64,000 nt of DNA from Capra hircus (lineage: Eukaryota; Chordata; Mammalia; Artiodactyla; Bovidae): NCBI RefSeq assembly GCF_001704415.2, contig NC_030810.1, forward strand, positions 101,010,315-101,074,314, written 5' to 3'. The notes beneath the pieces are model-generated. The model did no database searches. It was not told the origin of the DNA and was given only the letters and a program-made list of their open reading frames with translations. Shown here one piece after another: positions 23,267-36,770 of the stretch (position 1 is its first letter; the number at the start of each line of letters is the position of its first letter). The position numbers and the translations under genes were made by a program.

Positions 23267-23331
23267 GACCTAACTAGTGTCAATCTGAGCCTGACTCTAG
23301 GTGATTCTGTGATTTAATATGTAGTAAGTAG

Positions 23332-25198
<1,867 letters not shown>

Positions 25199-25555
25199 TG
25201 ATTATTTCCCTCTTGGCTTCTTGTGGGGAAAATTGAAATTATTGATTCTGGGTTGAATTGCCATAAATTCTCCAAATGACTAATTTTTCAACTTCCTTTT
25301 TTTACGTGTTCCGCTTATGCTTCAGGTCCTAGTGCTAGGTCCACCTTCTCTTTGACCCCTTCCCTGATGCTCAAGTCATTAATTTGCTATTCCACCAAGA
25401 ACTTCTGCAGTCAGTACCACTTAGTTAGCACTTTGTTGCTATCTCATTCTCTAATTTTTTATACATATAGTCAGGTTATCACTTTATAATTTTACTTTAC
25501 TAGAGTATGAGCTACATGTAGGTAAGAGCTAAATCTTAATTATTTTCTTTTCAGC

Positions 25556-25845
25556 TTTTTGACATATAATTGTCAGATAGGAATTGTATATATTTAGGTG
25601 TGTGATTTGATGTTTTGATATCTGTGTAAATTGTGAAATGATCACCATAGTCAAGTTAACATGTTTATCACCTCATTACTATTTCCTCCCTTCTTTCTTG
25701 TTGTTTTCTTCCTTCCATCCTTCCATCTTCCCTTCCTTCCTTTCTTCACTTCTGATCTGCCCCTTAGCAAATTTCAGTACTGCCCCTTAACAAAATAGTA
25801 TTGTTAACTATGATCACCATGCCGTACATTCGGTCTTCAGAACAA
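25556..25845 (-). mobile_element. Old L1 3' end, antisense
   Basis: Wording typical of ancient L1 3' UTRs: 'tgatgttttgatatctgtgt', 'gaaatgatcaccatagtcaa', 'ccccttagcaaatttcagta', 'aactatgatcaccatgccgt'. It is interrupted by a CCTT-rich run. Confidence 0.7.
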
Positions 25846-26365
25846 GAGCTAAATCTTGATCATCTCTATATTCCCGGTGCCTTAGCACAATGTTAAACAT
25901 ATTGTAGGTGCTTAATAAATACTAATTGAATAGACAAATGGCTGTGTAATGCTATTATACTAGTATGTTATTTACTGATTATTTTATATGTATATATTTT
26001 ATTTTCCCAACTGGATTAAAAGTTCTTGCAGACAAGGGCTTATAACAAAGTGATGCTTAGGATGATTTTAGGCAATTTTACTCTTTTAAAAGTGGATTTG
26101 TTCCTAAATAGTTGTTTCTCTATAGTAAAAATTACAAGGTCACAGTTTGTTAGAGGAATGTGTAAATTTATCAAAAGCAGTAAGAGAAAAGGACTTCTTT
26201 TGAATTAAGGAAGATAAGAATTGTTTACTCTTTGTTTGAAGAAAATTGTGCATGTACCAGACTAATGCAGATTCCTGAGTTTCATCAGTTTTTCCTTTCA
26301 GAGATGTGGTGATTATTTCAGAGTCTGGAAAGGAACTTAGAATTCCACTTGAGCCAGTCTGATAT

Positions 26366-26575
26366 TGTTGTTCAGTTGCTAAATTGTGTCCAACTCTTTG
26401 TGACCCCATGGACTGTAGCCCCCCAGGCTCCACTATCCATGGGATTTCCCAAGCAAGAATACTGGAGTGGGTTGCCGTTTCCTCCTCCAGGGAATCTTCC
26501 CAACCCAGGATCAAACCTGTGTCTCCTGCATTGGCAGGTGGATTCTTCACCACTGAGCAGCTACCAGGGAAGCCC
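26366..26575 (-). mobile_element. Bov-tA SINE, antisense
   Basis: Reverse complement of Bov-tA: 'aattgtgtccaactctttgt', 'gggaatcttcccaaccc', 'accagggaagccc'. Confidence 0.93.
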
Positions 26576-26950
26576 ATGCCGGACCATTTAAAACCAGAGA
26601 ATAGTTGTTGAAACTTCTGCTTTCAGTTGTTTTCTTTTCTCATTTGTGAGTTCTGAATGTTTGAAAGTAAGCCAAAATCTCATCTGTGTTTGACCTAGAG
26701 TGCTTCACACAAGTTTTCTGTTTTGGATGTGAACACACTGAGTTTAATGTATTTCTTTCCTTCCTGTTTCTCTTAAAGGTTAACTTTTGCTACAGCCGAA
26801 AGTCAGCTTAATGACTGACTTATAAAATGTAAATGTATTGATTTATAAGATGTCTTTTTTCCCCTTTTCACTGAAACTCATTTTCTTTCTGTCACAAGTT
26901 TAGGAGTTGTTTAGCATGTTGCAAGGAGAGTGAAGATACACTGGGTCATA

Positions 26951-27212
26951 ATTTTTTTTTTTTATTCTTCAAATAATTTTATTTATTTATTTACTTTATT
27001 TTACTTTACAATACTGTATTGGTGTTGCCATACATCAACATGAATCTGCCACGGGTGTACACGTGTTCCCCATCCTAAACCCCCCTCCCACCTCCCTCCC
27101 CATACCATCTCTCTGGGTCATCCCAGTGCACCAGCCCCAAGCATCCTGTATGCTGCATTGAACCTGGACTGGCAATTCATTTCTTATATGATATTGTACA
27201 TGTTAATTTTTT
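26951..27212 (-). mobile_element. L1_BT 3' end, heavily 5'-truncated, antisense
   Basis: Poly-T at 26951-26961 followed by 'tactgtattggtgttgccat', 'acatcaacatgaatctgcca', 'cccccctcccacctccctcc' and 'cattgaacctggactggcaa'. This is the same 3' UTR type as the young L1 at 14313. The element ends about 30 bp before exon 5. Confidence 0.88.
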
Positions 27213-27244
27213 TTTAACTAATTCTTTTTCTGTCCTTTCCCCAG

Positions 27245-27349
27245 AATTACAATGGTGTGTCCGATGTAGAGCTGAGAGTAGCATTACCAGATGGAACAAC
27301 AGTTACAGTCAGGGTTAAAAAGAACAGTACTACAGACCAAGTATATCAG
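27245..27349 (+). CDS. SNX27: SNX27 exon 5: start of FERM-like F1 subdomain
   Basis: 35 codons, residues 268-302 (NYNGVSDVELRVALPDGTTV to STTDQVYQ). Acceptor CCAG at 27241-27244, donor GTAAAT at 27350; both ends phase 0. The peptide is the ubiquitin-like first lobe of the FERM module (β-hairpin VELRVALPDGTTVTVRVKK followed by a helix). A young L1 remnant ends just upstream, so the acceptor's T-rich tract partly borders transposon DNA. Confidence 0.97.
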
Positions 27350-27559
27350 GTAAATTCAACTTGAACAAGTAGACTTATATTGGTTGGTTTAAAACTGAGA
27401 GAGAGAGATTAAATGAGTTAACACATATGAAGTGCTTGGAGTATCTGGCATGTAATAAATGTATTAAATATTAGCTGCTACTGTTGATGTTAATTATTAT
27501 TAACTTGAAAGTACTTTGTCTTTCTTAAAAGAAAGGCAATAAATATCTTAGGTTGTATT

Positions 27560-28960
27560 GGTTGTGATTAGTACCCCCTCTTTTTAATTGTAAAAACTTT
27601 ATAATGTACATTAAAATAGAATAGTACCATGAAGTTCCATGTTCTCATCACTCATATTTAATAATCCTGAAGATTTTGTCACATTTGTGTTATAGATACA
27701 GTTTTCCTTTTCCTTTGTTTAAATATTTTAAGACAAATTCCATGTTATTGGACCTGTATGCATTTCTGTATGCATCTGTGAAAAATACAGACATTTTTTT
27801 ATATAATCACAAAACTATTATCAAACCTAAAAAATTAACTACTTGCTTGGTATTAACTAATAACAAATCCATAGTCAAGTTTTCCCAGTTGTCTAAAAAT
27901 GATTCTTTACAGTTGGTTGTTAAAATCTGGATCTAAACAAGGTCACTCATGTGACATTTGGTTTTTATGTTTGTTTTAATATAGGGCCAGCTCCCTTTCC
28001 TTCCCTTCCCCAACTTTTCCCCCCAGATTATTTGCTTTATTGCAGAAATTGGGTCTGTGTCCTGTGGAATGTTCCACATTCTGAATTTACCCATTTGTTT
28101 CTTTTGCCTATTTATGTCATTTAATATGTCTTTCTGTTTCCTTGTATTTTCTATAAATGGAATTTTGCTCTAGAGGCTCGATTAGGTTCTGCTTATCTGT
28201 TAAGAATACTTCATAATCTATGTTATATACTTTATATTACTTCTCAACAGGAAGAACACAATATCTGGTTATCCACTTTTAGTGATTAATTAGTAGCTTT
28301 AGGTGGTAATAATTTGATATCTCCATTGTTTACTCCACTGATTTTTTTTATTCATTGAGTTTTTCACTGATGATTACTGTTGGAACCAGTGATTTTATTA
28401 AGGGTTGCAAAAATGCTGATTTTCCAATTCTCTCATGTCTTCACATTTATTAACTAGAATTCTTCTATAAGAATGTTCCCTTATCAACTAAGGCTATTTG
28501 GTATCCTGAAATACAGTTTGTAGGGAAGGGGGGATAAATATGTAATTCTTCCCTTTTATTGCCAATTCGTGGCATAAAGAAATGGTGCCCTTATTGATTC
28601 CAGTGATATCCAATGAGATATTTTTTTTTTTGTATTTGTGGGTTTTTAGATACTCAGTATGATTTAATCAAAATCAGTATTCTTTTTGGTGTTCACGTTG
28701 TTCTGTCTTTGGTCATTGGAAGCTCCTTCATGTCTGCTCCTGTGGGGTTTTTTGGTGCAACTCATTTGTTTATGATAGCAGCCTTGCTTTTTGGTACAAG
28801 ATGCTCGGGGCTCATCTTTGTGTATTTCCTATACTAGATCTAGAATCAGCCATTTTCCCAAGGAGTCCTGTTTCCTTTCAGTGAGAAATGGTATTTAAAG
28901 TTCGTGATCTGGGTGCTGGGTATAATTGTTTCTTTTAGGCCTTTTCTTTGGTCGTTAATC
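27560..28960. mobile_element. Ancient L1M-type LINE remnant
   Basis: Phrases such as 'aattccatgttattgg', 'atctggatctaaacaaggtc', 'gcccttattgattccagtga' and 'ttggaagctccttca' are typical of old mammalian L1 3' ends. Orientation is probably antisense. Borders and subfamily cannot be fixed by eye. Confidence 0.6.
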
Positions 28961-29921
28961 TTGATTTGATAAAGAGACTAGCAGATGCCTGGATATTAGT
29001 GCTTATTTCTACTTTGTAGCAAATAAATTATCCCCCAAACATTTACTGTATACCATGGCAAAGGGTATGTACAGATCTGAGGTATTTCAGAAATTATAAA
29101 ATGGTAGATTGATTACAAGGAAAACATTAATTTTATATAGCTTACCGATGTTTTGTTTTCAGTATTTCTCTACAAAGGTGTAATTTTTTTTTCATTTCTC
29201 TCCTTACCCGATTACTGAGACTTCTAGCTATAAGCCATTTTCCAGACCCTGAGAAGATACCAGTTTCTGTCTGGTGCAGTATAGGATTGTAACTCAGAAC
29301 TCTTACAGTCTCCAGTCTCTGCCTCACTTCAGGGATGACCCTAGGTCTGCTTCGTGAGCAGATCTGGGAAGAAGGAAGGATATACTTAGGTTTGGCTTAC
29401 CGAGACACTAATACTCAACAGTTTTTTCTTGTTTAATCAACACCTCATTTATACATTTTGGGATTCACCTTGGAAAGGAATTTTGATACTACTAGTTTGT
29501 GTTTTTTGCTTTGTGTTTTGTTGTTGTTTGCATGTAATTTCGGTTTTCTTTTATCTTTATATGGATCTTTCAGTTTCTTTTTATTTGTCACGTTAGGACC
29601 TTGGTTTCTAGAGAGAAGGACTGATACTTGTTCAAAGTGTCTTTGTTGTTCCAACAATTTGCTTTTTTCATGTGGATAAGAATGACAGTAATTCTTAGGA
29701 AATGGAAGTACTGAACATGAGACATGGATTATCTGAAAAGTAAACAAGAATAATTTGTGAAGTATGAAAAAAATTGGTAACCACTGTTTTAAGCTCAAGA
29801 ACCAAAGATGTAGATCTTGTATGGTAACGACCTGTATTAAAATGTAGGCTAAATGTGTAAGACTAGATATTTATAAGAATTTATTTTCCTCTTAAAATCT
29901 GTCCTTGTGAAGCACATGTCT

Positions 29922-29956
29922 TGCTGCTGCTGCTGCTGCTAAGTTGCTTCAGTTAA
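29922..29956 (-). repeat. Bov-A SINE scrap with GCT tract
   Basis: A TGC/GCT trinucleotide run (six units) followed by 'aagttgcttcagtt', the terminal piece of a Bov-A SINE. Confidence 0.75.
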
Positions 29957-30305
29957 GTGCTGTGAAAAAAGACCCTTATGAGATGAAGTTATATTTCAGA
30001 GAGCAAAGCTGATATTTAAGGAGAGACTATTAATCAGCTTTAAAATTTGTATTGAGAGGTCATAGCTATTTGGGTCGAATACTATAGGTACTTTTACTCT
30101 TTTATTTATTTGATGCATGTATATGCATGTGTGTGTACATACATACAAAGAAGAGCAGCTGTAGACCATGCATTTCGTTTATATGAAGCCAAGATAGTCA
30201 GGCCCTTTCCTTCTCCCTGCTTCTCATGCACACACCTATCTTTTCCCAGCCCCGTGAAACTGTGCTTAGTTTCCCTAAAGCTAATCTGTTTCGTTTACAC
30301 TTTAG

Positions 30306-30384
30306 GCAATTGCAGCAAAGGTTGGCATGGACAGTACAACAGTGAATTACTTTGCCTTATTTGAAGTGATCAATCATTCCTTTG
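30306..30384 (+). CDS. SNX27: SNX27 exon 6: F1 lobe continued
   Basis: 79 bp, residues 303-328 (AIAAKVGMDSTTVNYFALFE to VINHSF) plus the first G of V329. Acceptor TTTAG ends at 30305, donor GTAAGT starts at 30385, so it leaves in phase 1 and matches exon 7. It continues the ubiquitin-like lobe helix (QAIAAKVGM) and the strand YFALFEVI. Confidence 0.97.
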
Positions 30385-31306
30385 GTAAGTGCCAGTGACT
30401 AATACTAAGTTTGGGAATATTTTATTCTAATACTAATGTACCGAATTTCCCAGAAACTGTCAGATTGAAACTGTTGGCCTAGAGAAGAAGATATTGAAGA
30501 CACGGGGCAGTCCCACTAATTGGACCTGTTTCTAACAAGCAGAAAGGACAAATCCCATTAAGCCCAAGTCTAGGTATCTGATAGCCTTTTTCCTCTTCTG
30601 TCAGTGTTGATTACTTGCACCCAGCACTGAAGCAGATATTTTCATGAGATTTTTAAAAATCAGAGATTCAAACTTAATATATTCTAATGAAACCACCTTA
30701 AAAAGAGGAGATTTTATTTAACTACAACTTGTTTTAGTGTTCTTTATGCTTTTTGTAGATTTTTAAGAATAGCTTACTCTTTTCAAGAGTTAGAAAGAGA
30801 TACACTAATTAAAAGGCTTTGTTTTAATGCATGTATTTAAGTTTCTGTGTAAACAGGTATCCTTTTTCTAGGAAGTTTTATTGCATGGTGACAGAGATTT
30901 TCTCTTACATATTATTTTATAAAAGCTAGGGACAGTTTCATTGAGACCACAAAGGCGGGGAAGTCAGAAGGCTTCCTCTGACTTCCAGTGGTTTTGGAAG
31001 ATTGACAGATTTCCAATGGTTTATGGGTTTTTTCCCATCATACGTATATAGGGGTAAGGGCAGAAACAACAGATCTATAGATCAGAATTTCCCCATTCTG
31101 GAAAGGGAGAGAGTATGGGAGATTTGAATTGCCCTGTCATCCCAGGTCAAGGTAAAACAACTTTGATTCCCCCAAAGCAGCTATTTCTCAATTATTTATT
31201 GTCTTCCCAACTCTCTGTAGTCTAATAGGCAGACATAAATGTTGCAAAGGATTGTTAAGGAACCAGGACACTTGGATTCAAATCTTATCCTTCTTTTCTA
31301 AGCTTT

Positions 31307-34300
31307 TCAGTTCAGTTCAGTTGCTTAGTCGTGTCCGACTCTTTGCGACCCCATGAACTTCAGCACACCAGGTCTCCCTGTCCATCACCAACTCCCGGAG
31401 TTTACTCAGACTCAAGCCCATTGAGTCGGTGATACCATCCAACCATCTCATCCTCTGTTGTCTCCTTCACCTACTGCCTTTAATCTTTTCCAGCATCAGG
31501 GTCTTTTCCAATGAGTCAGTTCTTTACATTAGGTGGCCAAAGTATTGGAGTTTCAGAATCAGTCCTTCCAATGAATATTCAGGATTGATTTCCTTTAGGA
31601 TGGACTGGTTGGATCTCCTTGCAGTCCAAGGGACTCTCAAGAGTCTTCACCACCACCACAGTTGAAAAGCATCAATTTTTTGGTGCTCAGCTTTCTTTAT
31701 AGTCCAACTCTTAGATCCATCCATGATTACTGGAAAAACCATAGCTTTGACTAGATGGACCTTTGTTGGCAAAGTAATGTCTCTGCTTTTTAATAAGCTG
31801 TTTAGGTTGGTCATAGCTTTTCTTCCAGGGAGTAAGCGTTTTTTAATTTCATGGCTGCAATCACCATCTGCAGTGATTTTGGAGCCCCCCAAATTAAAGT
31901 CTGTCACTGTTTCCATTGTTTCCCCATCTATTTACCATGAAGTGATGGGACCAGATGCCATGATCTTGGTTTTCTGAATGTTGAGTTTTAAGCCAACTTT
32001 TTCACTTTCCTCTTTTGCTTTCATCAAGAGGCTCTTTAGATCTTCTTTACTTTCTGCCATAAGGGTGGTGGTATCTGCATATCTGAGATTATTGATATTT
32101 ATCCTGGCAAAATCTTGATTCCAGCTTGTGCTTCTTCCAGCCCAGCATTTCTCATGATATATTCTGCATATAAGTTAAATAAGCAGGGTGGCAATAGAGA
32201 GCCTTGATGTACTTCTTTCCCGATTTGGAACCAGTCTGTTGTTGTTCCATGTCCAGTTCTAACTGTTGCTTCTTGACCTGCATACAGATTTCTCAGGAGG
32301 CAGGTCAGGTGGTCTGAAATTCCCATCTCTTTCAGAATTTTCCACATTTTGTTGTGATCCACAAAGGCTTTGACATAGTCAATAAAGCAAAAGTAGATGT
32401 TTTCCTGGAACTCTCTCACTTTTTTGATGATCCACTGGCTCCTGGCAATTTGGTCTCTGGTTCGTCTGCCTTTTCTAAATCCAGCTTGAATATCTGGAAG
32501 TTCACAGTTCACATACTGTTGAAGCCTGGCTTGGAGAATTTTGAGCATTACTTTGCTAGCATGTGAGATGAGTGCAATTGTGTGGTAGTTTGAGCATTCT
32601 TTGGCATTGCCTTTTGCCGGGGTCCAGCCCCGGTGGATCCAGGGTGATTCGAAGGTGGGGGGACGGCGTCAATGTCTTTGGAAAAATACATATTTAATTA
32701 CAGATATATAGAGAGAGTGTGTAGAAAAAGAGGCTGAATAACTTGGTCTACGTGGAATAGCATCCATGCTCCAGATGGGAATTCAGCCAGAAAAATGGGA
32801 GCAAGAAAGAAGCGATATGGTGGAATCAGTCTTTCCGGAAACTTATCCGATTTCTTTATTTTGGGGTTTGCTTATATACCTTTTGTTACGTATAGGGATG
32901 AATACAGAGTCACGTGGGGGTCAGCAGTCCTGACCTTTATCAAAATCAGGTGCTTCACTTAAATGTATAAAAAAAGGTCTTAGGGATATTACATCATCTT
33001 CTGGCCATGAGTGAGACCTGCTGACATTTTATGATCCTTTCTTTCTGATAACCAAAAAACTTATTTCTTCCAAGGGTGTTTTTTCTTAAACCAGGCACCA
33101 CCCTCCAAATAAAGTTACATTCCTATAGGGTGAGGGTGTAGTGAGTTACAATCAAGAAAGGAATTTATTTAACCCAAGGTTAACATGATTAATCTTAAAG
33201 GTTAATACTTATTTCTCCTATATGCTTAAAGGTTAATGCTTATTTCTCCTATATGCTAGTTATATTCATTATAAGGGCAGGGAGCATGGAGATTTAGCAG
33301 CAAACATCAGCTCAACAAATGAAAATCCTTTCACCAATGTTCCCCTTAAGATCTATTTAGTCTTAAGATAGTGATAAAGTTACATTTTTACATAGCAAGG
33401 ACACAGTGATTTATAACAAAGTACAGTGGTCTATTACAAAAGAGAAAAGTCATTAACTCAGAAAGTCTAGTATTGCTAACATCAAAAACTACTATATTTC
33501 CTTATCTATATTCCAAATACATTGATTAATATATTCTCAGGTGCCTAAGGATATGGAGGCCTGGCAGCAATCATTGACTCAACAAGAAGAAAAAGCCCTA
33601 TGCTAATTAAGACTCTCAAAATACTCCAAAGCTCTCTGTGCTGTTTATGGTTAAGAGGTAGTAAACAATCATGTGGCAGGAGTATGGATAATCCTGTCAC
33701 ACAAGCTAGTCTGTCAGCAGAGAGGTTTGACCTAACACATCCTTGTCCCACCCAGAGCAGGGAATTAGCAGCAATTATTGACACAACAAATGAAAAAACC
33801 CTTCACTAATATAATTCCTAACCAACCCACTATACTAATAATTTCCAGCTCCCCAAAAGAATTTGCCTTTAGTAAGTCTAAAACATCTCATGCCTCTCAG
33901 ATTGGGAGACTGTAAACAATCACATGTGGCCCGACGAACCTATGCAGGTGGGCTAGGTAACCTTCAGAGGAGTCCGTAATCTGAAACACTCTTGTCATGC
34001 CCAAGGAATTTTTATTGCCTTGGAGCTGCACGTTTACTCCTTCTCCGAGAGAAATGGTGATGGGGGAGAGCCCCCATAAAGTCAGAGGTGTAGGTGAGAG
34101 CATAAAACAGACTCTGGTTTTGGGGTAGATGCTCGGGAACAGGGGGTTTCCTGAGGCTTGATCATGTCTTTGCGTATGCCAAACCTCCTTCCTCATGACC
34201 TTTGCCATGGGCGGCATTCCTCACGCTGGCCCCCGGCAGCCTTTCTTTAGAATTGGAATGAAAATGGACCTTTTCCAGTCCTGTGGCCACTGCTGAGTTT

Positions 34301-34953
34301 TCCAAATGTGCTGGCATATTGAGTGCAGCACTTTCACAGCATCATCTTTTAGGATTTGAAATAGCTCAACTGGAATTCCATCACCTCCACTAGCTTTGTT
34401 CATAGTGATTCTTCCTAAGGCCCACTTGACTTCACATTCCAGGATGTCTGTCTGGCTCTAGGTGAGTGATCACACCATCGTGATTATCTGGGTCATGAAG
34501 ATCTTTTTTGTATAGTTCTGTGTATTGTTGCCACCTCTTCTTAATATCTTCTGCTTCTGTTAGGTCCTTACCATTTCTGTCCTTTATTGTGCCCATCTTT
34601 GGAAGAAATGTTCCCTTGGTAGCTCTAATTTCTCTAGTGTTTCCCATTCTATTGTTTTCCTCTATTTCTTTGCATTGATCGCTGAGGAAGGCTTTCTTGT
34701 CTCTCCTTGCTATTCTTTGGAACTCTGCATTCAAATGGGCATATTTTTCCTGTTCTCCTTTTCCTTTCGCTTCTCTTCTTTTCATAGCTGTTTGTAAGGC
34801 CTCCTCAGACAACCATTTTGCCTTTTGCATTTATATTTTTGGGGGATTGTCTTGATCCCTGTCTCCTATACAATGTCATGAGCCTCCATCCGTAGTTCTT
34901 CAAACATTCTATCAGATCTAATCCCTTGAATCTATTTGTCACTTTTGCTGTAT
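31307..34953 (-). mobile_element. BovB LINE, antisense, interrupted by an LTR
   Basis: The minus strand reads endonuclease end (AKWLSEEALQTAMKRREAKG near 34820), TLTEAEDIKKRWQQYTE-like and NKASGGDGIPVELFQILKDD near 34400, then after the LTR GFRKGRRTRDQIARSQWIIK near 32470, FNLYAEYIMRNAGLEEAQAG near 32150 and the 3' tail at 31307. A YADD-like region near 32080 has stops. A likely target-site duplication AAGCTTT is at 31300-31306 and 34954-34960. Without the LTR the element is about 2.0 kb. Confidence 0.92.
32615..34238 (-). mobile_element. Solo-type endogenous retrovirus LTR inside the BovB, 6 bp target-site duplication
   Basis: The 1624 bp element begins TGCCGGGG and ends CCCCGGCA, so it has matching inverted TG…CA ends, and GCCTTT is duplicated on both sides (32609-32614, 34239-34244). 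A 6 bp duplication suits ERV2/beta-type retroviruses. Orientation is inferred from an AATAAA on the minus strand near 34013. No gag, pro, pol or env reading frame is present, so it is an LTR without an internal region. Internal sequence repeats, including a 31 bp tandem pair at 33194-33255, may explain the length. Family name not certain. Confidence 0.8.
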
Positions 34954-35020
34954 AAGCTTTAGTTAGCAAATAAAATGAAAAATACAAAAACTTTCTTTTG
35001 CAGTGTTATAAAGACAGTAA

Positions 35021-35238
35021 CACTGGCTTCCCTGGTGGCTCAGAGGTTAAAGCATCTGCCTGCAATGTAGGAGACCTGGGTTTGATCCCTGGGTCAGGAA
35101 ATTCCCCTGGAGAAGGAAATGGCAACCCAGTCCAGTATTCTTGCCTGGAGAATCCCATGGACGGAGGAGCCTGGTGGGCTACAATACACAGGGTCGCAAA
35201 GAGTTGGACATGACCGAGCAACTTCACTTCCTTCAAAA
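35021..35238 (+). mobile_element. Bov-tA SINE, sense
   Basis: From 'ggcttccctggtggctcaga' to 'gaccgagcaacttcacttc'. ACAGTAA lies on both sides (35014-35020, 35239-35245). Confidence 0.93.
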
Positions 35239-35330
35239 ACAGTAAACATCAAGAGAAAGAACTCAGCCTTTTTCAAGAGAAACAGTATAGAAATTAAAAG
35301 TGGTGGTGTTTTATCTTGCTTGAGCATTGT

Positions 35331-35604
35331 TGCTGCTGCTGCTAAGTCACTTCAGTTATGTCCGACTCTGTGTGACCCCATAGATGGCAGCCCACCAGGC
35401 TCCCCTGTCCCTGGGATTCTCCAGGCAAGAACACTGGAGTGGGTTGCCATTTCCTTCTCCAATGCATGAAAGTGAAAAGTGAAAGAGAAGTCGCTCAGCC
35501 GTGTCCGACTCTTCGCGACCCCATGGACCGCAGCCTACCAGGCTCCTCTGTCCATGGAATTTTCCAGGCAAGAGTACTGGAGTTGGGTGCCATCGCCTTC
35601 TCCG
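35331..35604 (-). mobile_element. Bov-A2 SINE (dimer), antisense, 10 bp target-site duplication
   Basis: GCTGCTG tract, two Bov-A monomers and the linking 'tgcatgaaagtgaaaagtga'. TGAGCATTGT is found at 35321-35330 and 35605-35614. Confidence 0.95.
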
Positions 35605-35796
35605 TGAGCATTGTTAGGAAGAGGAAATAATGCTACCCAGAAGACACTTTTCACTTTGATGAATGTCTTATATTTGTGGAGGGATAGGGAGAGCCTTTCA
35701 GTTCTTACGAATAAAAGCACCATAAGTAAATAAAATGCACTGTAGCTGGATAAAAGGGGAGACTTGCTTTAAAGAGGTTCAGTGGTCATTGGCATA

Positions 35797-36002
35797 GTGA
35801 GTGAAGTTGCGCAGTTGTGTCCAGCTCTTTGCGACCCCATGGACTGTAGCCTACCAGGCTTCTCCGTCCATCGGATTCTCCAGGCAAGAATACTGGAGTG
35901 CGTTACCATTTCCTTCTCCAGGGGATCTTCCCGACCCAGGGATCGAACCCAGGTCTCTCGCATTGGAGGCAGACACTTTAAGCTCTGAGCCACCAGGGAA
36001 GC
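35797..36002 (-). mobile_element. Bov-tA SINE, antisense
   Basis: Reverse complement of Bov-tA: 'tgtgtccagctctttgcgac', 'gatcttcccgacccagggat', 'gagccaccagggaagc'. Confidence 0.93.
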
Positions 36003-36327
36003 ATAACTTGCCCAATAATGGATCAGATATTTTAACTGACTTTGGAGTAGGTGCTGTCCACAGAGTCAGCATGTTAGTTGAAGGGCGTGTCATTCAGGTG
36101 ATAGATTTCAGTTAGCTTGAGGCTCAACTGGCCAGTCATATTAGAAGGCATAGATTTGGCTAGACAAATTGGATATTTTGTGGTCCCAAGACAGAGCTCC
36201 TTGATGGTCTAAGCTGATGTCCCGGTTAATGATCAACTCCATTCTTGTCTGCTTTACACAGTTCATACTAAGGAAATGCCTTATATGTCTTCTCACTCTG
36301 GCTTGCTTTGTTTTGTCTTCTCTCTAG

Positions 36328-36491
36328 TGCGTAAGCTGGCACCTAATGAATTTCCCCATAAACTCTACGTCCAGAATTACACATCAGCTGTGCCAGGTAC
36401 CTGCTTGACCATTCGAAAGTGGCTTTTTACGACAGAAGAGGAAATCCTCTTAAATGACAATGACCTTGCTGTTACGTACTTCTTTCATCAG
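36328..36491 (+). CDS. SNX27: SNX27 exon 7: F1/F2 lobes of FERM-like module
   Basis: 164 bp; with the last base of exon 6 it encodes V329-Q383 (VRKLAPNEFPHKLYVQNYTS to LAVTYFFHQ). Acceptor CTCTAG ends at 36327, donor GTAGGT starts at 36492, leaving in phase 0. The LAPNEFPHKLYVQNY segment closes the first lobe, and TCLTIRKWLFTTEEEILLND with the AVTYFFHQ helix opens the F2 lobe, as in other FERM-like sorting nexins (SNX17, SNX31). Confidence 0.97.
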
Positions 36492-36770
36492 GTAGGTAAA
36501 CTGATCTCCCTGGAGAGTCCTAATTTCTTTTTCTGTTTGTATATAGTGGTCATTTGCCAATCCTGTGTGAATCCTTGAGTAAGCTGTTTTGCCTCCTAGA
36601 TTTTAATTAACTTTGTAAAATGTTCTTTTTTGTGAAATTCATAAAATTTCACAAAAGATAAGTTTAAGAAAGGGGTATCCTGGAATTCAAAATGTATTTG
36701 TTATTATTTTTTAAAGCAATAGCAAATGAAGATAATGGGGCTGTGTACTTTTTGAAAAAGATCTTCATCA

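Larger units (their letters stand above)
27350..30305 (+). other. SNX27: SNX27 intron 5
   Basis: About 27560-28960 reads as old L1-type 3' sequence. A 30-odd bp Bov-A scrap is at 29922. The remainder has no recognised features. Confidence 0.7.
30385..36327 (+). other. SNX27: SNX27 intron 6
   Basis: Contains a BovB split by an LTR (31307-34953) and four Bov SINEs. 30385-31299 and 36003-36327 show no recognised elements. Donor GTAAGT, acceptor CTCTAG. Confidence 0.8.
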
